A DNA stretch of 64,000 nt from Endobugula sp047636495. Lineage in GTDB: Bacteria; Pseudomonadota; Gammaproteobacteria; Pseudomonadales; Cellvibrionaceae. The stretch is from assembly GCA_047636495.1 (NCBI GenBank), contig JBLILH010000002.1, forward strand, positions 1 to 64,000, in the 5' to 3' direction. Every line of letters starts with the position of its first letter. Position 1 is the first letter of the stretch. The notes beneath the pieces are model-generated. The model had not been told where the DNA came from. It worked only from the letters and a program-made list of their open reading frames with translations, and searched no databases. The position numbers were made by a program, and so were the translations under genes. Below are positions 17,346 to 25,843 of the stretch, piece after piece.

Positions 17346-18143
17346 ATGACTCAAACTTATATCATCAGCGGCATTATTGCGATCATCTGCGCGCTGGTTT
17401 GCTATATTTTTATTCGGCAGACCATCAGCGAGCGTAAGCTAGAACGTGAAAGGTTACAACGTGCGCTAAACAAGCGTGCTAAAGAGTTAATGCAAGCTAT
17501 AGGTTTATTCCCTGAAGACTTCTTACCTAAAGAGCTAGAGGTATTCCTTTACCGCTGCATTATAGATGTTTATGAACAACTCATTAGGCTCGCGCCCACT
17601 GAAAAAGGCTACGTCGAAGCACTACAAGCGCAAACTGCACAATTAGAGTTTACTGTCCGCAAGCCCGAAAGCCAAGTAACTGAAGACTTACAAAGCACCA
17701 GCCAAATTAATGAATTCAAGCAGTACTTAAGCCTTATCGGCAATTTTTTACAGAAGTCTACGCAACGAGGCCAGATAACCGAAAGACAACATAGTCACTA
17801 TCGATCGCTACTGAAGGAATTAGTGATTAGACTGACGGTTAACGGTCATGTTATTTCTGCTCAGCAATCCATAGAAATGCAAAAACTTAGGCTTGCGTTA
17901 CATTATTATGATTTAGCGAAAAATCTGTTAATTAAGGAAAAGCCTGCAGGTTGTCAAGTACAGATACGGAACCTCAATACTCGGGCGCAACCACTTTTAG
18001 AGCGTGTGCAGGCGGAAGAAGCGGACGCCCGAGAAGAGAACAAACATCCTCGCGTCCAGGCCCCTGAACCAAGCGATAAAAAACCACCACGGGATACATT
18101 TGAGGAAGAGTCAGGATGGAAAAAGAAAAACGTTTACGATTAG
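17346..18143 (+). CDS. Membrane-anchored protein of unknown function
   Basis: The 265-residue protein has one N-terminal transmembrane helix (about residues 5-23), then a basic helical region (SERKLERERLQRALNKRAKELMQ), a mostly helical cytoplasmic domain, and a charged, Pro-rich tail (about 225-265). I do not recognise a named family; similar anchored helical proteins are seen beside tRNA or DUF1499 genes in related bacteria, but this is weak recollection. The ATG at 17346 opens directly into the membrane helix. It converges with the DUF1499 gene. Confidence 0.6.
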   Translation: MTQTYIISGIIAIICALVCYIFIRQTISERKLERERLQRALNKRAKELMQAIGLFPEDFLPKELEVFLYRCIIDVYEQLIRLAPTEKGYVEALQAQTAQLEFTVRKPESQVTEDLQSTSQINEFKQYLSLIGNFLQKSTQRGQITERQHSHYRSLLKELVIRLTVNGHVISAQQSIEMQKLRLALHYYDLAKNLLIKEKPAGCQVQIRNLNTRAQPLLERVQAEEADAREENKHPRVQAPEPSDKKPPRDTFEEESGWKKKNVYD

Positions 18144-18168
18144 TGCATACCACACCTTAGCTCTACCC

Positions 18169-18915
18169 TTAACGACTCAGATGATCTGACAAGTTATCTA
18201 AGAATAAGCGGATACGCTTTGCATTAGCGCCTAGGTCACTTTCCCCCACTCTTGACACCGAACGTACATCGATGCGACTAAAAGTCGAATTAGGGTTAGA
18301 GTCAGTATTTTTTGGTGTGACACGCACCACAATATCATCGACAAAACCTAGTAACGGTGTCCTGGTATACGCTTCAATCACCATAGCGTTTGAACTGATA
18401 ACCCCATAATTATTGCCATGTAGCTGCCAACCTAAAGTCTCTATAACCGCAGTCACTGATGCCATCACCGCCTGAGGCGATTCATCTATGACCAGTGGCT
18501 TGATGTTCGGGTACGCGTTTTTTTGTCGCGCTGCGTTCGCCGAATCATAAGATAAGCTGTTGTGTGATCGATGACGGTGTTGATTGGCTAACAGAAACTC
18601 GGGGGGGTTAATAGTATCCGTACTAATATCGTAGATAGTCGGTACTTTTTGTGCAGCAAAGACAAACGTCGCCACCGCGAGCACAGGAACAGCCGCTAAC
18701 GTCGCAGAGGTTATCGACAACGCGCTACTTGACGCACCATGAAACATCAGCCATAGGCTGCTAACGATAATGTATAGAGCCAATAACAACCATATGGCAG
18801 CGATCAAGCCCAGCCCTATTAATGGCCATTTAGGGTCGCCAATTTCAGCACGGTTCCATATGACTAACAGTGCTACCAGAGCAATGCACACGCCCTGCCA
18901 CACTAAGCTATTCAT
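18169..18915 (-). CDS. DUF1499 membrane protein
   Basis: The 248-residue protein has three hydrophobic segments (about residues 5-20, 28-55 and 68-90). A C-terminal DUF1499 domain follows, from the DISTDTINPPEF motif through VMASVTAVIETLGW, IEAYTRTPLLGFVDDIVVRV and RIDVRSVSRVGESDLGANA. Function is unknown. Its start overlaps the 3' end of msrB by 8 bp, so the two are likely co-translated. Confidence 0.85.
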   Translation of the reverse strand: MNSLVWQGVCIALVALLVIWNRAEIGDPKWPLIGLGLIAAIWLLLALYIIVSSLWLMFHGASSSALSITSATLAAVPVLAVATFVFAAQKVPTIYDISTDTINPPEFLLANQHRHRSHNSLSYDSANAARQKNAYPNIKPLVIDESPQAVMASVTAVIETLGWQLHGNNYGVISSNAMVIEAYTRTPLLGFVDDIVVRVTPKNTDSNPNSTFSRIDVRSVSRVGESDLGANAKRIRLFLDNLSDHLSR

Positions 18916-19300
18916 TGGCTTCAGTGTCTAATGACAGCGATGCCGAGTTGATACAGTAACGCAAGCCTGTGGGTTGGGGGCCATCGGGAAATACATGCCC
19001 TAAATGGCTCTCACAGTGTTGACAAACCACCTCGGTACGCGACATACCGTGACTACCGTCCACAATTTCTTTCACGTTTTCGTTAATTAACGGTTGATAG
19101 AAACTAGGCCAACCAGACCTTGAATCGTATTTTGTCGTCGAGTCGAAGAGTGCTTTACCACAGCATTTACATAAATATTGACCTGATGCTTTCTCATCCC
19201 AATAACAACCGCTAAAGGCGGGTTCAGTGCCTTTTTCTCGGCAGATGCGGTATTCTTCGGGAGTTAGCTTTTCTTTCCAATTTTTATCTTGATCTGACAT
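18908..19300 (-). CDS. msrB: Peptide methionine-R-sulfoxide reductase
   Basis: This 130-residue MsrB reduces methionine-R-sulfoxide in proteins. Zinc ligands are in CKCC and CQHC, substrate pocket motifs include SGWPSFYQP and SHLGHVFPDGP, and the catalytic Cys is in LRYCINSASL near the C-terminus. ATG 19300 is chosen because AAGGCG precedes it; the open frame to 19366 adds a non-family leader. It lies divergent from alaA. Confidence 0.95.
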   Translation of the reverse strand: MSDQDKNWKEKLTPEEYRICREKGTEPAFSGCYWDEKASGQYLCKCCGKALFDSTTKYDSRSGWPSFYQPLINENVKEIVDGSHGMSRTEVVCQHCESHLGHVFPDGPQPTGLRYCINSASLSLDTEANE

Positions 19301-19485
19301 AATCAATCGCCTTAGGTAATAACACTCTACGTAGTTAATAATGGTTTTTAGTTTTACACTTAACAATAAGCGTTTGCATTAAGCAAGAGTAATGTAGCCA
19401 TACGCCCTTAAAAACTGATGCGCTAACTCAACATTATATACGAATGCCTTTTCAATCACGATGACACTCGAACGACAACTCTAAT

Positions 19486-20703
19486 ATGATGAATACTATT
19501 AAAAAATCACACAAACTTGATGATGTTTGTTACGACATTCGCGGACCGATACTGAAACAAGCCAATCGCTTGGAAGATGAAGGGCAGCGCATTCTTAAAT
19601 TAAACATCGGTAACCCTGCCTCTTTTGGGTTTGATGCCCCAGATGAAATTATTCGTGATGTCATTGCTAATATTCGCGATGCACAAGGCTATACCGACTC
19701 GAAGGGGATGTTTGCCGCACGCAAAGCGATCATGCACGAGTGCCAGCGATTAGATATTCCTAACATTGAGGTCAACGACATTTATCTGGGTAATGGCGTT
19801 AGTGAATTGATTGTAATGTCGATGCAAGCCCTATTAAATCAAGGAGACGAAATTCTCATCCCCGCACCAGACTATCCCCTATGGACAGCGGCGGTTAACC
19901 TAGGTGGCGGCAAACCCGTGCACTACATTTGCGATGAAAAAGCTGATTGGTTTCCCGACATTGAAGATATCAAAAATAAGATCACCTCTACTACGCGCGG
20001 CATTGTGGTCATTAACCCGAACAATCCGACTGGTGCGGTGTATAGCCAAGCATTACTGGAAGAAATTGTTGAGCTAGCGCGCCAACACAACCTTATTATT
20101 TTTGCTGATGAGATTTATAGCAAAATATTATACGATGGTGCTGTATTTATTCCTATGGCAAAGCTTGCACAAGAAGTACTGTGCATTAGCTTTAATGGGC
20201 TATCTAAATCTTATCGGCTGGCTGGTTTTCGCTCTGGCTGGATGGTCATTAGCGGAAGTAAGAAGAGCGCCAAAGACTATATTGCAGGTATCGATATGCT
20301 GGCGTCTATGCGTTTATGTGCTAATGCGACAGCGATGCTAGGCGTGCAGACGGCATTGGGTGGCTATCAAAGCATTAACGAACTTATATTGCCTGGTGGT
20401 CGCTTATTAGAGCAACGCGATCTTGCCTATGACATGGTCAATAGTATCCCCGGGTTATCATGCGTGAAGCCCAAAGGCGCTCTGTATTTATTTCCTAAGA
20501 TTGATATTCAAAAGTTCAACATTACTAATGATATGCAGTGGGTCTTAGATTTCTTAATCAAACACAAAGTACTGCTGGTGCAAGGTAGCGCCTTTAACTG
20601 GAAAGAACCCGATCATTTTAGAATTGTATTTCTGCCCCGAAAAGATGAACTGGAAATGGCAATGACTAAACTTGGACAGTTTTTTGCTGGGTATCAACAA
20701 TAA
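19486..20703 (+). CDS. alaA: AlaA-type alanine (glutamate-pyruvate) aminotransferase
   Basis: This 405-residue fold-type I PLP aminotransferase has IRGPILKQANRLEDEGQRI near the N-terminus, NPNNPTGAVYS, IIFADEIYSKI and the PLP lysine in SFNGLSKSYRLAGFRSGWM. These match AlaA, which makes alanine from pyruvate and glutamate. Length is as expected. ATG 19486 is accepted; an adjacent ATG at 19489 is equally possible. It appears monocistronic. Confidence 0.92.
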   Translation: MMNTIKKSHKLDDVCYDIRGPILKQANRLEDEGQRILKLNIGNPASFGFDAPDEIIRDVIANIRDAQGYTDSKGMFAARKAIMHECQRLDIPNIEVNDIYLGNGVSELIVMSMQALLNQGDEILIPAPDYPLWTAAVNLGGGKPVHYICDEKADWFPDIEDIKNKITSTTRGIVVINPNNPTGAVYSQALLEEIVELARQHNLIIFADEIYSKILYDGAVFIPMAKLAQEVLCISFNGLSKSYRLAGFRSGWMVISGSKKSAKDYIAGIDMLASMRLCANATAMLGVQTALGGYQSINELILPGGRLLEQRDLAYDMVNSIPGLSCVKPKGALYLFPKIDIQKFNITNDMQWVLDFLIKHKVLLVQGSAFNWKEPDHFRIVFLPRKDELEMAMTKLGQFFAGYQQ

Positions 20704-20940
20704 GCCGTTGAGCTACCGTTTCGGCACCCATACTATACAGTTGCTGGGCGTATATTATTAATTAGTGCCAATCTATACATAGGACTCTGCTGTGGAAAAA
20801 TAAAAACAGCCATCTTTGCACCACTAGATGAAGCTGTTTGCAATAAGTAAACGCCTGTATCTAGTAGCACAGATCAACCCATTCTTATTTCCTCTCGCGA
20901 CAAGCCATTTATGGATGGGCACTAATTAGTCTGGACGACG

Positions 20941-21843
20941 TTATAGCTTCGTTTTAAACTCTGCACCTCTCAACATCGAAGCAATTAATTCTTGTACGTT
21001 GAATTTTGTCAGCGCTTCGTTTGCGCCGACCTGTGTTGCTTGACTGACACTAATATGGCTAGATAATGATGAGTGTAAAACAATGTAGGCATCGGCTAAG
21101 GCAGGCTTGTCTCTAACGAAAAAAGCAAGTTCGTAGCCATCTAAACCGGGCATTTCTATATCGCTCACTAATAAGTCTACGGGCGTCCCTTTGTCTGCCT
21201 CAGCCTCCATTATTAATAGAGCGTCGTGGCCGTTTTCCGTTACCTGGAAAGGCACATTCATCTGGTTCAACGCATCCATTAGCTGCTTACGCGCCACCAT
21301 AGAGTCGTCGACTAGCAAAATATTCAGTGGTTTTAATTGCTCTCGTTGAATATCAGTCAGTACCGCATGCTGTTCGCTACTATCTTCGGGGAAGACATTT
21401 GACATCACATATTCTAGATCGACCATCTGAATAAGCTCTTCATCAATACTACAAATGCCAGTAATAAAAGCATTCTGACCCAGTGCCTTTGGAGGACTTT
21501 TTATGTCACGCCAGTTGCACTCCATAATCCGCTCGATAGACCGCACCAAAAAACCGATGGTCTTACGTTGACAGTCGGTGACAATAATGACGCAGGTTTT
21601 TAATTGTGCATCGGTTAACAGGCCATACCCCACCGCTGCCGCGAGATCGAGCACCGGTATAGTCTGTCCGCGCATTTCTATCGCGCCTTTTACCGTGGAA
21701 TGAGAACCCGGTATGGCATGCATAGGCTTGTAAGGAATAATCTCCCTTACTTTCAATGTTCCCAGGGCAAAACGCTGTGTTTCACTAATTTTAAAAACCA
21801 ATATACCTTGGGCGTAATTCGATTTTTCGTTTGTTGCAACCAT
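20941..21843 (-). CDS. cheV: CheV-type chemotaxis coupling protein
   Basis: The 300-residue protein joins a CheW-like coupling domain (residues about 8-155, with GTLKVREIIPYKPMHAIPGS and KGAIEMRGQTIPVLDLA) to a C-terminal receiver (about 173-297, LLVDDSMVARKQL, phosphoacceptor in LVSDIEMPGLDG). CheV links receptors to CheA and is thought to act as a phosphate sink or adaptation device. It stands alone, away from any che operon in view. About 240 bp of featureless sequence separates it from alaA. Confidence 0.93.
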   Translation of the reverse strand: MVATNEKSNYAQGILVFKISETQRFALGTLKVREIIPYKPMHAIPGSHSTVKGAIEMRGQTIPVLDLAAAVGYGLLTDAQLKTCVIIVTDCQRKTIGFLVRSIERIMECNWRDIKSPPKALGQNAFITGICSIDEELIQMVDLEYVMSNVFPEDSSEQHAVLTDIQREQLKPLNILLVDDSMVARKQLMDALNQMNVPFQVTENGHDALLIMEAEADKGTPVDLLVSDIEMPGLDGYELAFFVRDKPALADAYIVLHSSLSSHISVSQATQVGANEALTKFNVQELIASMLRGAEFKTKL

Positions 21844-21966
21844 AAAGTTATCACATATACTATTATCGACAATCGCCAGTGTTGGCGTTAACGTTTTATT
21901 AATTGTAGTTGATTAACGCTGGTTTGCTACGAAAACAAGTAAATTATTGGCATTGAACATGCACAC

Positions 21967-22590
21967 TCAGGTCGCTATTAACCAAACGCCAACACCTACC
22001 ATTAAGGTTCCCGCTAGTCGATTGATCACCTTAACGTTGCTACGATTTCTCAGCAATAAACTCAGGGATTTTCCACCGCAGGAGTAAATGAGTAAGCACA
22101 TAAACTCTAACACTAAAATAATCGCAATTAACGCAGGAAGCTGTGATGACATAGGATAGTCTGGCGAGATAAAAGGTGGCAGTAATGCAATAAAAAAAGC
22201 CCAGCCTTTAGGGTTGGCTATAGCAGTAATAAATCCCTGCCATACTAGCTCAGGACGACTCAACGCTGGTGATACCGACTCAGTGTCGGAGAGCGCTAAT
22301 TTGCCTTTAGAACACCATAAGCTGTAGCCAAGATACACTAAATATGAGCCCCCTATCACCTTGCCCACAAAAAATGCTAGCGGATAGCGCAACATGACTG
22401 TTGCAATACCTAGCGTGGCCAAGGTGGCTACCAAACCAACGCCAATCAACTTGCCCCACATCATCCATAAGGCTTTACGTACCCCAATCGTCATACCCAG
22501 CGACATGGATAATGTCATACACATACCGGGCGTAATCGAGACAAAAAAGAAGGTGGGAATAAATGCTGTTAATAATACCCAATTTACCAT
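21967..22590 (-). CDS. LysE/RhtB-family amino-acid exporter
   Basis: This 207-residue protein has about six membrane helices and the family N-terminal motif FFVSITPGMCMTLSMSLGMTIGVRKALW, plus GSYLVYLGYSLW and ITAIANPKGWAFFIALLPPF. RhtB relatives export threonine, homoserine and similar amino acids. It lies 33 bp downstream of an XRE-cupin regulator on the same strand and near a broken threonine dehydrogenase, so threonine or a related amino acid is a reasonable substrate guess. Confidence 0.88.
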   Translation of the reverse strand: MVNWVLLTAFIPTFFFVSITPGMCMTLSMSLGMTIGVRKALWMMWGKLIGVGLVATLATLGIATVMLRYPLAFFVGKVIGGSYLVYLGYSLWCSKGKLALSDTESVSPALSRPELVWQGFITAIANPKGWAFFIALLPPFISPDYPMSSQLPALIAIILVLEFMCLLIYSCGGKSLSLLLRNRSNVKVINRLAGTLMVGVGVWLIAT

Positions 22591-22623
22591 TGTGTTTTCA
22601 CCTTGCTACATTTTTTTTGATAG

Positions 22624-23199
22624 TTATTGATAGGTCACCACCAAATAACCCACTAGCTCGACATCGCCATTATTAATAATCGCGTGCTCTAAATCTGCGC
22701 GGTAATGTGCCGAATCGCCAGTACTAAGCAAGCAATCACTGTTGCTGGATTCAATCTTGGCTGAACCTTGTGTCACGGTAAATAGTTCTTTAGCACCATC
22801 AAAATGCGCCGCGCTTTTAAGCCGGGCATTAGGCGCTATTCGCAGCTCATAAAACTCGACACTTTTTTCCATATGCAAAGGCGATAGCGTGCGTATTTGG
22901 CATTCAGTGTCTGAGCGAAATAAATTATTGGGATCTTCGCCGTGAACAATATCAATAATCGGGTTATTACCCGTTTGCTCGACTAACTCTCCAATACTCA
23001 TGCCAAATGCCTGTGCAATCCTAAAGGTCACTGCTAGTGTGGGATTCGCTTGCCCCCTTTCGATTTGGCTTAACATCGAGCGACTCACACCCGATAACGA
23101 TGCCAACTGCATTAATGTCAGCTTGTTCTTTTTCCGTAATTCAGTCACTCGCTGGCATAACACCTGCCCTGCATAATCCGACTCATCTTCACTACTCAT
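22624..23199 (-). CDS. XRE-family regulator with cupin domain
   Basis: The 191-residue protein has an N-terminal XRE helix-turn-helix (residues 14-70, LMQLASLSGVSRSMLSQIERGQANPTL) and a C-terminal small cupin domain (about 115-188) that would bind a small ligand. Regulators of this build control amino-acid or polyamine catabolism. It is transcribed away from the tdh remnant and upstream of the RhtB exporter. Its likely former target tdh is now broken, leaving the exporter as a plausible remaining target. Confidence 0.88.
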   Translation of the reverse strand: MSSEDESDYAGQVLCQRVTELRKKNKLTLMQLASLSGVSRSMLSQIERGQANPTLAVTFRIAQAFGMSIGELVEQTGNNPIIDIVHGEDPNNLFRSDTECQIRTLSPLHMEKSVEFYELRIAPNARLKSAAHFDGAKELFTVTQGSAKIESSNSDCLLSTGDSAHYRADLEHAIINNGDVELVGYLVVTYQ

Positions 23200-23386
23200 G
23201 TCTTACCTTTCTATGTCGCTGTTTCATGTACATTGTTAATTGAACATTCAATATTGATGTGGGCCAACACAACAGAATTCTCGTATGCAAGATTTTTTTC
23301 TTACATACGAGAATAAATATGTTCTACTATACTGGAAATATTCTTATATAGTAAATTTCCAGACGATAAACCCCAAGGATTTGATG

Positions 23387-24333
23387 ATGAAAGCACTGGT
23401 AAAAAAAGAGGCCAAGCAAGGCTTATGGTTAGAGGATGTTCCTATTCCCGATTATGGCATCAATGATGTGTTGATTCGCGTGTTACGTACGGCGATCTGC
23501 GGGACCGATATGCATATTTATAACTGGGATGAGTGGGCACAAAAAACCATTCCTGTCCCCATGACAGTCGGTCATGAATTTGTCGGCGAAATTGTCGATA
23601 TAGGCTCGAACGTTAACGATTTTAAAGCGGGACAAATTGTCTCGGGCGAAGGTCATGTAGTCTGTGGTCGCTGCCGAAATTGCTTGGCTGGTCGCAGACA
23701 TTTATGCGCGCACACATCGAGAATTGGCGTAGATCGCCCCGGTGTATTTGCCGAATACGTGGTGCTGCCGATGTCCAATGTATGGGAACATCGTGCGGGT
23801 ATCGACCTTGATATCGCCGCCTTATTTGACCCTCTAGGCAATGCCGTACACACCGCCCTGCAATATGATTTACTGGGGGAAAATGTATTAATCACCGGTG
23901 CGGGGCCAATCGGCGTCATGGCTGCTGCGGTCTGCCATCATGCGGGTACGCGACCGACATTAACCCTAAACGTTTGAAAAAACCCGTGAGCTAGGCGTAA
24001 CCCATAACGTTGATGTACGTACCGAAAATATCGCCGATGCGAAAAAACCGTTAGGTATAAGAAGGTTTTGATGTGGGTCTAGAAATGTCAGGCAATACTG
24101 ATGCCTTTCTCGATTTACTCGCCAATATGTGTCATGGAGCCACAGTCTCTATTCTTGGTATACCCGTAAATGATGTAGCGATTGACTGGAATATTGTCAT
24201 ATTCAACATGCTCACACTTAAAAGTATCTATGGCCGAGAAATGTATGAAGCTTGGTACAAAATGTCGGAGATCGTCGAACCTGCAAACGCCGAAAACCCA
24301 AATGCGACGATTACCAAACAATCAGCCCCCTGA
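23387..24333 (+). pseudogene. tdh: Threonine 3-dehydrogenase, frameshifted and truncated
   Basis: The first 185 or so residues are normal Tdh: the catalytic zinc Cys in TAICGTDMH, GHEFVGE, the structural zinc cluster CGRCRNCLAGRRHLC and the cofactor loop GAGPIGVMA. Around 23950 the frame shifts. INPKRLKK follows in a second frame, then RELGVTHNVDVRTENIADAKK in a third after a likely lost A in an A6 run. A further shift near 24060 leads into GFDVGLEMSGN. The normal last ~35 residues are missing, replaced by unrelated sequence after MYEAWYKMSEIV. The enzyme would oxidise threonine to 2-amino-3-ketobutyrate. The partner gene kbl is not nearby. Confidence 0.92.
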
Positions 24334-24467
24334 ACAACCCCACAGCGTACCAGAAACAGACAGTCAAAATGTCGCCTTTTTCAACAAGAAAGAAATGTAA
24401 ACGTTTTTATCGGTGCTTTACCCGTGGAGTGCGTTTGTATTTTTGTGGTTTGTGGTATCTTCGGATA

Positions 24468-24495
24468 ACGTCTGCTTTCGACCCAAAGCGGACGT
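24468..24495. repeat. Short palindromic repeat, copy 1
   Basis: ACGTCTGCTTT and AAAGCGGACGT form an imperfect inverted repeat around CGACCC. A diverged direct copy (20 of 25 positions) lies at 25658-25682, on the other side of the accessory secreted gene. Confidence 0.65.
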
Positions 24496-24588
24496 TGGTT
24501 GGGTAAAAGATTCATACGGAATCTATCTAAGCAGGTTTATGCTAGATTCCATCTAATTAGCTGTTATACATTTCCATAGGTTCAGAGT

Positions 24589-24708
24589 ATGCCGAAAGTA
24601 AAGAAAGTTTTAGATTGGATTAAGTTCATTGGTAAACAAGCTTTTATAGAGAACAAAGCCCTTCGATTTAAGTGTATTTTTATATTTCTTATTGTGCTGG
24701 CCACATGA
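24589..24708 (+). CDS. Small 39-residue ORF overlapping the secreted-protein start
   Basis: ATG 24589 opens a frame MPKVKKVLDWIKFIGKQAF that ends in a hydrophobic segment (CIFIFLIVLAT) and stops at TGA 24706-24708. The stop overlaps the next ATG as ATGA, the classic arrangement for translational coupling. It could be a leader peptide or a small membrane protein. There is no family match I know, and it may be non-coding. Confidence 0.35.
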   Translation: MPKVKKVLDWIKFIGKQAFIENKALRFKCIFIFLIVLAT

Positions 24709-25631
24709 AAAAAATCAAACACTACTTCTTGTCATGTTTGCTTGTAATTTTAAGTCTACAGGCTGCGGGGGTATCTGCGAACGACCGTAATGCTGTAAAC
24801 ATAATAAATATATATTTTGCAGCTTATTTGGGTCAACAAGGCTTGGTAAATTTCGCAAGCCTTGCAGGTTTTGCTCAATATCAATATAACTCTTGGGTGT
24901 TACCACAGTCAAATCTCCCAGATAATCTTCATAATATGTATGCCTCTCACTTAGATATTCCGGGTTCGGTTCCACCATTAGCTCCAGACTTTATTGCGGC
25001 TGTGAATTATTATCATGGACAGGCCAATTGCTATGATTATGCTTGTAATGTAATGCCTGGTATTACCCGTCCTGGTAGAATTCATAACGCGAATTTAGAT
25101 ACGCATATGGAAGGTCAGGATTTTGATTTAGAGAATATATTAGCCCTTGCCATGAGTGATGGATTGACTTTGCATTCGACCCCTGGGAGCTATCCAGTTT
25201 ATTTTAGGGCGTCTGCTGGGTTTAGGGATCTTCATTGGTACAGGCGGGGCAATAATGGATTATGGACCCACACACTTGGCGCAGGTGCGCCAGTTATAGC
25301 GACCGATGCTTCCGGTAACCCCATCATTAACCCTTTATTGGCTAATCATGATTACAGTAGATTTGAAATTATGCCTGTATTTGAGCTTGGTTCAGATGAT
25401 GAATCAGATATTGAGGCTGATGGCACAACAGGACAGAATTATTCCATAAGGGGTTGTTTTTTATGGGTTCCACCCACTCTCCGTGCCCCTAGAATTTGGT
25501 TTTTTCAGCCACCCCCCGATGATACCTGTGGGAGTTTTAGTTCTTTTCTAGGGCCGCGAAATGGTGGGCCTCCACCTGGAAGTGGTGGACAGGAAGGATT
25601 TGGCGGTAGTTTGATGGGCAGCGAAAACTAA
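24705..25631 (+). CDS. Secreted protein with papain-like Cys/His motifs, unrecognised
   Basis: The 308-residue protein begins with a clear signal peptide (MKKIKHYFLSCLLVILS, cleavage after GVSA near 25). The mature part has a Cys in ANCYDYACN (C109), a His in RDLHWYRRG (H177) and a second His in WTHTLG (H189), followed by SGNPIINPLLANHDYSRFE. This order of a Cys in an aromatic helix followed by a His before a beta strand suggests an NlpC/P60- or CHAP-like papain-fold hydrolase, but that is inference. The C-terminus is Gly/Pro-rich. Start 24705 is preferred over 24672 because it begins the signal peptide. It lies in an accessory pocket between broken tdh and miaB. Confidence 0.6.
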   Translation: MKKIKHYFLSCLLVILSLQAAGVSANDRNAVNIINIYFAAYLGQQGLVNFASLAGFAQYQYNSWVLPQSNLPDNLHNMYASHLDIPGSVPPLAPDFIAAVNYYHGQANCYDYACNVMPGITRPGRIHNANLDTHMEGQDFDLENILALAMSDGLTLHSTPGSYPVYFRASAGFRDLHWYRRGNNGLWTHTLGAGAPVIATDASGNPIINPLLANHDYSRFEIMPVFELGSDDESDIEADGTTGQNYSIRGCFLWVPPTLRAPRIWFFQPPPDDTCGSFSSFLGPRNGGPPPGSGGQEGFGGSLMGSEN

Positions 25632-25657
25632 CATAATCAAAGTTAATAATCTTAAAT

Positions 25658-25682
25658 GTCTGCTTTTGGCCGATAGCGGGCG
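25658..25682. repeat. Short palindromic repeat, copy 2
   Basis: GTCTGCTTTTGGCCGATAGC and the bases after it match the copy at 24470-24494 at 20 of 25 positions in the same orientation. The palindrome has decayed. The two copies flank the accessory gene. Confidence 0.55.
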
Positions 25683-25843
25683 CTAGTGGCAGCCTTATAC
25701 CCATCGACAACAAACCATCTACATACAGTATTGATAACGTAGCCCCCATCTAAACCAACAGGCTGCTAGCGTCGCACTCTCATAAGCACTATAATCGTTA
25801 CCCTTTTTGATCAATTACCATTCAACTCAAGTAAGCGCTTAAT

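Noticed and set aside
23285..23386. N-terminal extension of tdh
   Set aside because: Normal Tdh begins at MKALVKK; the extension is AT-rich leader, and AAGGA lies just before the chosen start.
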